A stretch of DNA of 64,000 nucleotides from Opeltia flavorubescens. Taxonomy: Eukaryota; Ascomycota; Lecanoromycetes; Teloschistales; Teloschistaceae. Made by a program: the position numbers and the translations under genes. The notes beneath the pieces were generated by a model. It was not told the DNA's origin, ran no database searches, and saw nothing but the letters and a program-made list of their open reading frames with translations. Location of the stretch: assembly GCA_000442125.1 (NCBI GenBank), contig KE546966.1, positions 2,095,471 to 2,159,470 of the forward strand, given 5' to 3'. Positions 35,598 to 46,682 of this stretch are shown one piece after another. Positions within the stretch are counted from its first letter, which is position 1. Each line of letters begins with the position of its first letter.

Positions 35598-36695
35598 ATG
35601 CAACTCACCTCCTCCCCCCTAACCCTCTCCCTAACCACCTTAATCCCCCTCGCCCTCACCCTCTCATTCACATCCCTCCTCCCCTCCACCCTCACAATCC
35701 CCCTCGCATCCCTAATCCCCAACCGTGCACTCCCCCTCCCCGTCCGCGTCGTCCATGAATTCCCAAAGGGAACCTGGATCGAAAACGTCGCCGTACGATC
35801 CTCATCCGCGATCCTCGCCACCTTGGCCACAGCCCCGGAACTCTACCAAATTTCCCCCTTATCACTGTATTCTCCCGTCTTGGTTCATCGGTTTCCAGGC
35901 TACACAACTCTCCTGGGGATAACAGAAACCTACCCCGATGTATTCTACGTCGCGGCCGGAAACTTCTCCTTCAAAACCATGAGCGCCACTCCCCGCTCTT
36001 GCTCATTGCTAGAAGTCGACCTCAGGAAATTCTCTCGAACGAAGAAGAACAACAACAACGGGGCGAAAATAAGGAAGATCGCCGATCTACCGGATGCCGG
36101 GTTTCTGAACGGGGCGGTCACACTCAACAGCACGAGCGGGGATGTCCTAATCGCGGATTCCGCCAAGGGGGGAGTGTGGAAAGTCAATGTTCGGACCGGA
36201 GTCGTCACGAACGTGATATATGAAGAACCGCTCCTGAAGCCCATACCGGGACGGATGCCGGAGATGGGTGTAAACGGCTTACACATCCGTGACGGGGAGC
36301 TTTATTTCACGAGTACGAACCAAGGGGTATTTGGCCGGGTACCTCTAAACGCCGACGGGAGTGCAGCAGGTCCTGCGACGACTGTGGCGTCTGGATTGGA
36401 TGCGGATGATTTCATTCTTGACGACAAGGGGCAGGCGTACCTCTTTATAAACATCGGCAACGAGGTTGTGAAAGTCGGGGTGCCGGGAGGGGAGGCAACG
36501 GTATTGGCAGGAAGTCAGGCGGACCTGAGTACGATTGCGGGGCCGTCGAGTGGGGCTTTTGGAAGGACGTTGCTGGACAAGACAAGTTTGTATGTGGGTA
36601 GTAATGGAGGTATACCGGGGTATAGTGGTGGGAGTTTTAAAGTTGGCGGAAGGATTTCAAGGATCGATGTTGGCTTGGGAGGGTATTATGGGTGA
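35598..36695 (+). CDS. Secreted or anchored SMP-30/gluconolactonase-like beta-propeller protein
   Basis: Single exon, 365 residues, ATG 35598. Residues about 8-45 are hydrophobic (SLTTLIPLALTLSFTSLLPS) and act as a signal peptide or N-terminal anchor. The rest reads as a six-bladed propeller: HEFPKGTWIENVAVRSSSAI, DVFYVAAGNFSF, NGAVTLNSTSGDVLIADSAK, MGVNGLHIRDGELYFTST and GLDADDFILDDKGQAYLF. These repeats and the NG/DADDF turns match the fungal SMP-30/gluconolaconase/LRE-like group that often sits near secondary-metabolism genes. Metal ligands are not certain. Start to about 36080 uses C-ending codons, the remainder G-ending ones. Confidence 0.8.
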   Translation: MQLTSSPLTLSLTTLIPLALTLSFTSLLPSTLTIPLASLIPNRALPLPVRVVHEFPKGTWIENVAVRSSSAILATLATAPELYQISPLSLYSPVLVHRFPGYTTLLGITETYPDVFYVAAGNFSFKTMSATPRSCSLLEVDLRKFSRTKKNNNNGAKIRKIADLPDAGFLNGAVTLNSTSGDVLIADSAKGGVWKVNVRTGVVTNVIYEEPLLKPIPGRMPEMGVNGLHIRDGELYFTSTNQGVFGRVPLNADGSAAGPATTVASGLDADDFILDDKGQAYLFINIGNEVVKVGVPGGEATVLAGSQADLSTIAGPSSGAFGRTLLDKTSLYVGSNGGIPGYSGGSFKVGGRISRIDVGLGGYYG

Positions 36696-37764
36696 CTTTT
36701 GGGGTCGAATAGGGATCGAGCCAAACGCATATGGTAGATACAACGTAAATGCCTCGGGGAAGGCTTTCGACTGCTGCTGGTGGCCTAGTGTTCCCTCTTG
36801 ATGAACTTAAAATTGTATAGGTCGGGTGTTGTCTGACGCTTCGCAGGCGCGAGTCCGATACGCGACTGATGGTCATTCAGATGCGGGTAATAGGAGACTG
36901 TTCTCTGTTATAAATATGTGTCTGACGAAGCTCAATACATGTAATGCGATAGAATCAATAATTGCCGCAACAGACTAGGTTACAATTTCTCGATCATTGC
37001 GCACAGACCAGTATGTGTGATTGGAAAAATTCCAGAAAAACGCATTGAAGCGGTCAGGTATGATAAAGAAGTCTGTGACTTACCTGCTCCTGAGCCCCTG
37101 AATGCATCCACAAACCGGTACTCGAGGATCGGAAACCTCGGTACCAAGTCCCAATAGTTAATCACTTTGGAAAATGCATGGCCACCACGCTCACTGCTAG
37201 GTTCGCTTCACGAGTAAGGGAAAAGAATATTAATAATTCTGCAAGCTTCCCACTGTACAAAACATGGGACCTCAATCAAATAGCCACAGTAAGATACTGT
37301 TACTCAGAAGAATGCTTCTGCATTTCTGTACAGAGCCTGCTCTACTCCCAAGATCGCTTGCACTTCGAGTACTGGCGCACAGGATGACTCGATGCAGGAA
37401 AGATGCAATTACTGCCACCGAGGCCATGGGGCCAGGAAGCGGGTGTGTACACAGGCCATCCAACGTAATTTATACGTCTTGACAGTGTTTGCGCCCAATT
37501 AACAGCACGCACACTGGTGACAGAGGTACATGGGGATCGCTTATGTGCTTTCGGACCGGTTATCCGAGACAACCCTGCAAACCTAATGCATGGCCGTTGT
37601 GGCTGCCGTGCGAATGATCCACCGAAGGGAAGCGTTGACATGTACTTACGCTGGTAAAAGGTGGAGAGTTGAGCCTAGTAGCGTCGTGTAGGTACATGAA
37701 TCTTCGACGGCTGCAAGACAATGCCTGAGCGACATATGGACAATGGGGAAAGACAGCTACGGGC
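36696..37764. other. Intergenic region
   Basis: No convincing gene. Open frames on both strands under 100 codons read poorly. The stretch next to 37765 may be part of the uncertain minus-strand locus that follows. Confidence 0.45.
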
Positions 37765-38468
37765 CTATGCAGGCATTGTAAGGCCTTGAACATGCAGCTT
37801 CCGGGATCTTGCAGAACACGTTGACAACTCGAAATGAAACCAACCTACCGATGATCTGCAAGAGTGACGGATGACAGGTGCGCATATGCCCTCTGTGGCT
37901 TTCCTTTGGGCATCCAAGAAAAATCCACAGAATGCAGAAGACCGGGTGATGTTGCCAATGGTCAAGAAGTCTGTATAAAGCAGGAAAACATCAGGAAGGA
38001 AAGACTCGATTTCCTGCATAGTTAGTGGGCCAGAAATTACATCAGGGTCGCTACATGCGCCAGAATGCAGTAGTTGGAGCCTCTGATCCTGTCCATAACT
38101 TGGACGGATCCCATACATTGGTACCGTCCGGATGCCATAACCACCCGCATAGCCGTGGGGCTTCGAGGTAGATATCATATTCGAAATTGAGTTTGTGGGA
38201 CTTGAGTACTGTAGTATCTGTTCCCTTTCATTTTTCTCGGGATGGGGCGCTGCTGTCAAAGCGTCTTGGTATTCAGAGGCATATAAGGGCTTGTGCAAGG
38301 GGGCCGCAACCCAAATTCCTCGAGTATCGATCTTCGCTTCTTTGACAGAACGTAGAGTGAGCGGCCGCTTAAACAATTCGGAGCCTAGAAGAAGTTACTT
38401 ATGATTGAAACAGGCAGAATGACCGCTCCATTGATCAGAAGTGCCACAAAAAGGCAATTCCTGATTCA
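37765..38468 (-). pseudogene. Uncertain minus-strand reading, possible membrane-protein remnant
   Basis: The minus strand from 38376 to 37765 is open for 203 codons and starts protein-like (TLRSVKEAKIDTRGIWVAAP, PEKNEREQILQYSSPTNSIS). Just upstream, in a different frame, is a clear hydrophobic helix (RNCLFVALLINGAVILPVSI), itself preceded by a stop at 38466-38468. So a helix-plus-tail protein can be read only across a frame change near 38370-38395. It may be a decayed gene, or chance. The C-terminal part after about 38000 looks less convincing. Confidence 0.3.
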
Positions 38469-39006
38469 GCTCGGCCTAGACCCAAATGACGTCCGGACGT
38501 CTGAAACGTACTGGATGTTGAAGGCGAGAAGTCCAATTATGACCAGACTATGCACCGACTGATATTCTCTGCAGGATGAGGCCACCCGTGCGTATGAAGC
38601 CCAGCTTCAAGGCAGAAGCGATCTCTTACGGCCGGAATACGCCAACCAAGAACCTCCATACGCAGCAGCGCATTTCACAGCAGAAGCATTCAGCTCTGTC
38701 GTTCGATCCATCTATGCAATGGCTTCTCCAGAGGCACGGGTCTACTACAATCGAGGCCGTGTAGGACAAGGAGATAATTGGGTGATCAGTTGGATGCTGT
38801 ACCATGTATGCCGCTACCGCGATGGGCGCAACATCCGAGCTCGATCGAGGGATTTTCATGCGGACGACGATCTGGACGAATGTCATGGCAGTGAGGCCCA
38901 ATGCCGAGCTCGTACCGAGATGGCAGTACCGGCTGACGAAGTTTGTAGGTGCTTCAAGCTCTGGGACAACGACCTCTTCCTCCTCGAAGTCTGGAACCTT
39001 CTATGA
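38401..39006 (+). pseudogene. Uncertain plus-strand reading with one internal stop
   Basis: One frame runs from ATG 38401 to TGA 39004-39006 with a single TGA at 38560-38562. After the stop it is strongly protein-like (DEATRAYEAQLQGRSDLLRP, AAAHFTAEAFSSVVRSIYAM, WVISWMLYHVCRYRDGRNIR). Before it, LDPNDVRTSETYWMLKARSP also looks coding. Either a nonsense change (CGA to TGA) broke the gene, or 38491-38574 is an 84-nt intron (GTCCGG donor, CTGAT, CTGCAG acceptor) that removes the stop in phase. It overlaps the minus-strand candidate, so at most one is likely to be real in 38401-38468. Confidence 0.35.
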
Positions 39007-39447
39007 CGCTGCTCGAAATGGTTACCGCTGAGAGGAAGCGTATCGTGTACGTCCATAGAGGTGGATCCATTGCTGGATATCTGGTCTCAACGTTATGATT
39101 GTAACGCTCAAAAGGCTTGAGCTTTTGTTTCCGAGTATTTGTTTTAGCAATACCCTTGAATCGTTGGTTACAGCGGGTTGGTTCTTGCTGGGTTGTTAAA
39201 TTCTCGAACGGTATAGCACTTTACTCAAGGTTAACTCGTGGAGCCGGGTAGAAAAGTGTGTTACCATCCATATTTAACATTGTGAATGTGCTTTCGTAAG
39301 TTTGGCCAAGAGCTTCCACGGCCCAGCGGAAACAATTTCCGAAGGACTTCACTACGTCATTCTTCCGTTGTCCTCGAGTACTCTGTAGAACGAAACACAA
39401 AAGTTCACATCAGCGATTACAATACCTCATCCATCAAACAAACCATC
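39007..39447. other. Intergenic region, SOD2 promoter
   Basis: No gene is seen. AT-rich 39105-39285, and a leader-like CA-rich stretch just before the SOD2 ATG. Confidence 0.55.
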
Positions 39448-40276
39448 ATGTCTCGAGCAATTCTTCGTCCATCCTACGTTCGAACGGCGTTCCGCGCAAT
39501 TCCCCATGCCAAACCAGCCAGCACCACTTTTGTGAGAAACAAAGCTACCCTCCCAGACCTTCCCTGTGAGCTGCGTACCCGGCAGCTTGTGATGCCTCAA
39601 ATCATGAACATAGTCGCTAACATCTGTTCTTAGATGACTACTCGGCTCTTGAGCCAGCCATATCTGGCCAAATCATGGAGCTCCACCATTCCAGACACCA
39701 CAATACATACGTAAACTCTTTCAATCAAGCCTCAGAGAAACTAGCAACCGCACAACAACTCAATACCCCTGAATCAGTTGCTGATCAAATTTCTCTTCAA
39801 CCTGTAATCAACTTCCACGGTGGAGGGCATATCAATCACAGCCTGTTCTGGGAAAACCTAGCACCGAAGGGCAAAGGAGGTGGAGAACCGCCCGCCGGAA
39901 AGCTCGGAAAAGCCATTGATTCGACTTTTGGCTCTCTGGACAATCTGAAAAAGTTGATGAATGCCAAGTTGGCGGGTATCCAGGGTAGTGGATGGGCGTG
40001 GCTGGTGAAGGATAATGAGACCGGCCAGATAGGCATCAAGACATACGCGGTAAGTTCATGCTATGATACGATGCTCGAATAGCGTATTGAATTTCCACTG
40101 ACATTGTGTGGGCTGAATAGAATCAAGACCCTGTGATCGGGCAATTTAAGCCTTTGCTAGGTATCGATGCCTGGGAGCATGCATACTACCTTCAATACCA
40201 GAACCGGAAAGCCGAATACTTCGGTGCTATTTGGGACGTAGTCAACTGGAAAGCAGCTGAAAAGCGATTCGGTTGA
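39448..40276 (+). CDS. sod2: Mitochondrial Mn superoxide dismutase
   Basis: Converts superoxide to hydrogen peroxide and oxygen in the matrix. Exons 39448-39565, 39634-40049 and 40121-40276; 229 residues. Residues 1-33 form an Arg/Ala-rich, acid-free presequence ([20 protein letters not shown]). The mature part has metal ligands in the expected places: His in [13 protein letters not shown], His in [17 protein letters not shown], and Asp and His in [19 protein letters not shown]. The Gly-rich [15 protein letters not shown] loop and the NWKAAEKRF ending are typical of fungal manganese enzymes. Both introns are short and clean. Confidence 0.97.
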
Positions 40277-40629
40277 TTTCAATTTCGACAGAAGGAGATA
40301 ATAGGAATACTTCAAATCCGATTTTCCGAGCGAGCAAGCTTCGGTGCTGCATTATTGTACATTAGTAAATTTATGGACTGGTACATTGATCCTTGTACCC
40401 TCCCCTTCCTATCAATGCTTCCTTGGGTATCTTACATTTCGCCGTGTTCGTCCATGCAACTCAGATGCAATTCGGCGAAGCTCTGAAATCTCAACGTTCC
40501 GTCCAGCCATTATCTCATGCATCCATATCGTAGTGTTCACCAGATGTTTCCGGTCATTTTCGAAGTCGAAGTCATCCTAATCATAACCTCATAATACTAG
40601 TCCACCTCATCCCCTCTCCTACCCCCTAC
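40277..40629. other. Intergenic region between convergent SOD2 and PSF3 genes
   Basis: 3' flanks of two convergent genes. No gene is seen. Confidence 0.6.
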
Positions 40630-41389
40630 TCACTTCTTCCCCTTAACCTCCCCCATCCAAACCCTCACAGCCTTCGACCCATCATGCGCTGCTCGAAACA
40701 CTATCTCTCCAGCAAACCGTCAGCAAACATTCTCTCGCTCAAAAAACCAAGCCCAAAACCCCATCCTCAATTCCCTTGAATATCAAAAGAAAACCCAACG
40801 AAGCAAGCAAGCAAGAAACTCACAACCCCTCTCCCACTCCTCCAACCCCCTCAAAAACCCCTCCCCATCCCCTCCACCCCCTCCCCTTCCCCCCACCCTC
40901 CCCGCACAATCACCAACCTCCTTCGCCCTCTTCAAAAACGCCCCGCAAACCACATCCCCAACCTCCTCCTCCTCCAATAACTCCAAAATCCTAGCCGCAC
41001 CCTGATAAAAGTTTTGCTGCAGCGCCCTCAGATCCACCGTCTTAGCGTCCGCTTTCAGCGCATTAAGCACGCGCGGAGATAAGGAGGCGGGGAGGTCGAT
41101 GGATAGGAGAGGAGGGGAGGTGGGACTGAGGGGTTGTATGGCTAGGAGTTCGGCTAGGTAAAGGGGGAGGGGGAGGGGGGTTTGGGGGGGGATCTGTTTA
41201 TTTACATTAGTTAGGTTTCGATGGGGAAGGGAGGTGGGAAGGGGAAAGGGGAGGAAAAAGGGGGGAGAAAGGGCATACATCGCCGCCGGGGTTTTCATCC
41301 AGGAAACCGAGGCCTGGGATTGGCATTTCGAATGTACATGGGATTTTCTGGGCGTCGGTTAGGATGGCGTCGATGGAGTAGTAGGACAT
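40630..41389 (-). CDS. psf3: GINS complex subunit PSF3
   Basis: A subunit of GINS, which with Cdc45 and MCM2-7 forms the replicative CMG helicase. Three exons: 41279-41389, 40824-41193 and 40630-40700; 183 residues. Exon 1 reads MSYYSIDAILTDAQKIPCTF and continues GLGFLDENPGGD, the typical start. Exon 2 opens IPPQTPLPLPLYLAELLAI and contains RVLNALKADAKTVDLRALQ and NFYQGAARILELLEEE. The last exon supplies FRAAHDGSKAVRVWMGEVKG and KK, joined across intron 40701-40823 by a GTGAGT donor and TAG acceptor. The loop after residue 135 is Gly-rich. The pyrimidine/purine asymmetry of the coding strand reverses mid-gene. Confidence 0.93.
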
Positions 41390-41937
41390 TTCCCTTGTGT
41401 GGGCATGAGTATAACTACGACGGGATTGTGAGAACGCGTCCGAATAGGTCTTGGCGCGTCAAACCCGCAGGTTTCAATGATTCTTGCCAACACACTACTG
41501 AATTGATAAACTGATAGATTGATAAAGCTAAAAATGCTATAAGCTCTCCGCTACGTGGTCTAAGATTTCTCGAGTCTCTCTTTGCGGTTTAGTTTCTTGC
41601 AATCATGATATCCTTCCTCGTCCACTGTCATCAGAAATAAAAATCGTACCTTCATGCTCAGACAACCTCCAGATCAAGAATTGTATGATCTTAGAACATG
41701 AGGACTCCATCAGATGCATCCAGCCAACCTTTCTTCATTCATAGACAAGATCGTATCCAGCATCATAAAGGGTGCAAATCTCCCTGCGTCGATACGGTCG
41801 TCTGCTCCTTATGCTCCAATCGCCCTCAACGCCTCGCCATAGTAATGATGATGTTTGACAGATGATCATACTCAATCTCTGCCTTTTTGGTTAAAGCTGA
41901 AGTAAACAGCTTCTGCGTCGTGAATTTTGCTCAAGAT
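41390..41937. other. Intergenic region between PSF3 and CDC24
   Basis: PSF3 promoter side and CDC24 3' flank. No gene is seen. Confidence 0.55.
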
Positions 41938-44900
41938 TTATTCTCTTTTCTCCTCCCAGTACAGCTCAAAGTCTCTAACATCTCCATTACGGAGATCTTC
42001 TTCGTTCACCTGACCCCAGTCTTCGATGGCAAGTACCACGTCTTCATCGCTACTGATTGTAACAAAATCATCATCCATGTCCTTGTATCTCAATCGAGCA
42101 GTGCCTTTCGATATGGACGCGGATGAGATTTTGACCATTTTCGAGTCGATCCGATCAATCAAGGATCGATGTTTAATCACAATTGGTACGACAATTGTTA
42201 CATGACTTGGCGTAGGCTGAAACCATATCTTGACCTTAAGCTGAGATGGTAATGGGATGCCGTTCTCGGATGTGGTATGCATTGGCATAGGCGGAGACCT
42301 TAATACTGTGATTGGTGCCGGTCCATATCCCCCTTGCACATATGGACGTTGATCAGCCTGTGAGGCGCCATGTCGGTAGGTCGACGTCTGATTATACATA
42401 TTTTGCTCTGTATGCTGTGCGGAGCGGTTATGTGGGAACATTGGTGACTGTGTCGCGCTCCTCGTTGGCGGCATGCCGTTGGTTGGGGAGTTCGTCTGGC
42501 TGCGGTTTGGAGGTACACGCATGTGCGCCATATGCGAAGGAATTGGAGGCACCGGTATGTTGTCAATAGCAGGCTGAACCTGACCGTTGGCGTAACGCCT
42601 TGTTCCAGAGCCGTTCGTATGTGCGGCTGCAGGATCGTGAATATTGGGTGTGCTGGCTGACCGCATCCTCTGAAGCTGTTGAGCTGCCTCAGCTGCTTTG
42701 CTAGGAGGCATCGCCGGGAGTGACGGTCGCATAACTGTGCGTCCGTTTATTTGGTATGTATTGAAACCTCCAGGATTATCACGAGAAGCTGGCCCATTTG
42801 TGGCTGGAGCCGTCTTGTGTTTATTATCTTCGTGCGGCCAATAATTGACGGGTGTTGTTTGTCGTGGGAAAGGGTATGTTGCAGCTTGCGAGCTAGATCG
42901 AGAAGATGATGGCGAATCGGCTCCAGGGGAAAAGTATGAGTTACCTGGGAATTCACCGGGTGTGTTCGGCCCAGGGGGTACATTCGTATTAAGACTCAAA
43001 GGAGGTGGGACACCAGAGAAGTCTGGATTGTGATGGCGAAGGGGAAGTCCACGTCCAGCTAGGTTGCCGGTCTGGGCTGCAGTCGTCCGTAGGCTATTAC
43101 TAGAAGCATTACGACTCATTGCCGACATATTCATCCCATCTGGCTGAGAATAAGCCGATTCGTCTTCATCTTCAGGGTCTTCGTGCTGAAGATAGGGATT
43201 TTCAAGCCGTGAACGATTCTCCATCGAAGTAAATGTCGTTTCCGAAGTCCCTGATTGCCCCGAAGTTCTGCCAGACTCGCCGAGGACTTGTTTTTGTTGC
43301 TGAACCTGATCCCTCCATTTGTTCATCTCGTTTTCGTTTGAAAAGCGGATGATGAAATTCTCCACCCCTGGATCTCCCTTCCAGAAAATTTGAATGGTGT
43401 AGGACGACTTTTCTGTTCGACATGTCAATCAAATGGTCTCACACACTCGATGTCCGACTGTACCTGTCCTGACAAACGAAAGCACATCGGTAACATTCTG
43501 CATGAAAATGCGGCCTTTGAGCTGCAATCGAATTTTTCCATGAAGGTTGAGTGGAGTCTTCTCATTTCTTAACATTTTGGGCCGTTGCTTATTGGGGTTG
43601 ACTTCTTTGCAGCAAAGAAGGATGCGTTCGAAAAGGTAGATGATGTACTGTTCACGAATTGGGTTAACCATCTGTTTTTCAACAATGCACTCTTTTTCCA
43701 TCGGAGTGAAGTACGATATGTGCTTATCCCAAAGGGAGGGGTCTGAGACTTCTACCGTGTGCAAGCAGCGGCCTACATCCTCAGCATGATCCTGCAGCAG
43801 CACAGCTGTCCTAGGATTATTAAAGAAAAATTCAGGAAGGGATGCTTTTTGGGATGAGGAGTCTTCTGGCTTCGGTTTCTTGAACCTGGCGAAAAAACTG
43901 TGCACAAACAGTGGACTCTTCAGGCTCGGGGAACTCGGGAGACGAGTCCTTAGATACAAGCCTTCATTAGAATTCACTCTGGATGGTGTGATGGGTGTTG
44001 TTGGTACAGTATCTGGAGTTGATTCTGAGCTGTCACAGCCAATCATTTGACCAGTTTGGGAACAGATCCGAGGTGGTGTTTTCGGGGATGCAACATTGCT
44101 CCCTTCATCATCACCGACAGCTTGATTAGGTTGAGAAAAGACCAGAGGAGTGGCTGCAACTGATCGGCCNTGGCCGACTGCATGCCGCACATAGCACTGC
44201 ACTGCNGTGGGNAAAGTATCGAAAATGACACCAACCTCTCGCTCTGCTGGCTTGGCTCCTTCGCCTTTGACAACGGTAAAGTTGCCATATAGAAGAAGCT
44301 CGCCAAATTGCTTGATGTTATGACCTTTCCAATCCTCGACTCGGAGCTGTAAGTCGGTTACTGCCATTGTCCGCTGCTCTTTTGCTACAGCTTCGTTGGC
44401 ACGCTGCATGAGTGAGTTCGCTGCTGCTTCTCCTTCGACCAGATCCGCTCTGCGTTTCGCGTCAAGCTGAGATTTATGGCCAAGTTGCTATACAGAGATT
44501 AGTGATTGCAGTCATATGTCACCAAGAACTTACACCAAGTAGTAAAGGGTACTTCGACAACCGCTGAAACGGTTTGACACAGAATGCGTGAAAGATAGAT
44601 TGACTTGAGAATAGATCATCGAGATTTTTTGAATGAGGTGTAGCACCGATTTTGTCCCACTCCCGTGTGACTGTCTCATTGCAACGTGTTTGGTTGGCGA
44701 TGAATGGCTCGTATACCCGAAAGGAGTCTTTGTATTGAATAAATAGCTGACCCCAATTTTGCTGTGACTCTGGTAGGGAATTCTGCTGCTCAATTCTGAT
44801 GAGAAAACGTCGTTGGAAATCGAGGAGAGCATTCAGATTCAGGAAGATATCGTGTATCGAATCTCCAGGAACATTTCCACCAGCTTCAATCTCGTTTTTG

Positions 44901-45679
44901 GCTTGTTGGAGTACTTCTAGATGCTGCACGTACGTCCGTTCAGATTGGACGATCTCCCTAACAACATGCTGGATATGCGTGATCTGGCTACCAGGCCCAG
45001 GTATCTCATCAACATCCGCGAAACGAGGATCAGAAGGTAGAAGTAAGCCTCGTTCGTCGAGTGTATCGAGGACCCGATTAACAACCTTTGTAACCTTGAC
45101 AAAGCCTGTGGTATCCACCCCATAAAGATCGGTGATGAGGAAGCATTCGTTTGCAGGAATCATGAGGTCTGTCAAACACGCTTGAAGGAATTTGAAAGTA
45201 GCCGCTTTCCCAACGGATTTTTCAGCCACTCGATTCGCATCGACATTCAGCGGATTGGCCGGCTGCAAAGCGTTGTAAATAGTCATCAGTGGATAGCCTC
45301 GCCGGAGACAATTCCACATGGTGGTAACAGGATCTGTTGCGCCATCCGCTTCAGCTTCTTCTTCCTCCATCTCCGCCAGATACTGATGGAAACCTGGGAC
45401 ATGTGATAGGCGTCTTCGGAGGCTCAAGCATATCTGATAGAGCGAACTGGTCATGTCACCGCGAATGTTCATGATGTTGTTGTCTGGCCTTGGCGCATCA
45501 CCGCTGGATGACGCTCCGTTTGAAGATCCATGACTGGATCCTGGGTCATGACCATTTGTCGCGTAAGACATGCCAGGGGGAGCGAAAGCTGCCGGGGGAT
45601 GTACCGGTTGACGATGAGAATGGAAAGAAGATGTCACTTTGTTCCAGTTGTGACTGCTAACTGACTCTGCTGCCAGCAT
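41938..45679 (-). CDS. cdc24: CDC24, Rho guanine-nucleotide exchange factor, with a large insert in the PH domain
   Basis: Activates Cdc42 at polarity sites. Exons 44534-45679, 43464-44487 and 41938-43412; 1214 residues if read through. In order: a calponin-homology-like CDC24 domain (about 75-200, SSLYQICLSLRRRLSHVPGF), DH domain (about 233-400, HVVREIVQSERTYVQHLEVL), PH domain from about 430, a long Ser/Pro/Asn-rich linker and a C-terminal PB1 domain (about 1125-1214, KVKIWFQPTPSHVTIVVPIV) that binds the scaffold Bem1. The PH domain is split: LLLYGNFTVVKGEGAKPAER is followed by 196 extra codons (44235 down to 43648) before YIIYLFERILLCCKEVNPNK. Three ambiguous bases lie in that insert. Without it the protein would be 1018 residues, the usual size. 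ATG 45679 is the first in frame; an extra 5' exon is possible. Confidence 0.93.
43648..44235 (-). other. 196-codon open insert inside the CDC24 PH domain
   Basis: 588 nt, exactly in frame and without a stop, between the PH strands ending AERE and beginning YIIYLFER. Its translation is Ser/Pro-rich, then more structured (LPEFFFNNPRTAVLLQDHAE, VSDPSLWDKHISYFTPMEKE). Its ends look like an intron: GTTGGT at the 5' end (weak donor) and TTAAC then CAG at the 3' end. It could be an unusually long intron, an added coding segment, or an insertion in an old intron. N bases at 44170, 44206 and 44212 show uncertain assembly here. Confidence 0.6.
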
Positions 45680-46682
45680 ATCTTGCTCCTGGAATAGTAT
45701 ACAGCTTCTGTGAGCTCTCCTTGCAAGCTCAATGAAGCCGGGCTGGAATGCCTGGTTTTCGGGCTTATCACGATAGTGATCCCTAGAAGATTACGATCAA
45801 TATTATCTGATCAAATTCAAGTGAAAGACCATTAGATATTTGTATCGATAGTAGGAGTGCGGTTGGGGCAGAACTGATCGGAGGAGGGAATGTATTGGCA
45901 GAGGTGTGATCTGAGATATGGTAACCGAGGAATGTTGCGGAAAGACTTTTTGGTGTAATGAATCAACGCTTCTAACGCAGTGAGAGAAAGGGAGAGCGCT
46001 CAGAACAACCTGAGATGGAAAATAGAGTCGATAACATCAAGTCTCAAAGAAATTTAAGTCCGGAGGTAAGATAGAGGTATGGTAAAGGCTTTGACACGAG
46101 AGGTTCGAAGTTCTCGCAACCTCAAGATCTGGAATGTACCGATAATCTGGACTCTCGAACAAGGCGTAGAAATCGACAGGTGATCACTTGAGCATTGCAG
46201 TGAAGGATGAAGTGCAGTCGAGCCCCATCCCGCCTTCTTTTCGCCCATACTAGAAATGGGTTAGCGTTGGACCGGAGCCTCATACCCCCTGTAGGCACCC
46301 CCAGCATCAACATTACGCACCTTTAAGGCTTGAATGGCCGAGGGAAATACTTGATCTGTGAGAATGTTTGTGAGGTCAGTGGATCCGTTACCATATGTAT
46401 GGCCATCGTTCTCATCAAAAGCTAAACATGACCCAAGCTTTGAGGCTTTCCTTCCGACAGCTTTCGACCAAACAGTCCTCCAACAGTAATGTTGAGGTAA
46501 TCTTGATTACCAATTCAGTTTAAGAATTCTTCTTGGTTCTGAGAGCTTGTCCGCTTATTTTGCAAATCGAGGAGATATCGCAGAAAACTCTTCTGAGGTC
46601 TTTACTCATCTTCCCGTTGCTCTGGCAATCCAAGGCTGCATTTGTGTCGAGTATTGCAATCCTCAAAAACGCCGATACGGGG
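45680..46682. other. Divergent intergenic region between CDC24 and the F-box gene
   Basis: Both promoters and 5'UTRs must lie here. An open frame from 46533 in the F-box gene's frame lacks conserved content before ATG 46683. Further 5' exons of either gene cannot be excluded. Confidence 0.5.

Noticed and set aside
35492-35830. Antisense 112-codon ORF at the start of the propeller gene
   Set aside because: Shadow of C-rich coding sequence, with no features of its own.
43648-44235. Intein in CDC24
   Set aside because: No Cys/Ser at the first position, no intein blocks and no terminal His-Asn before the downstream extein residue.
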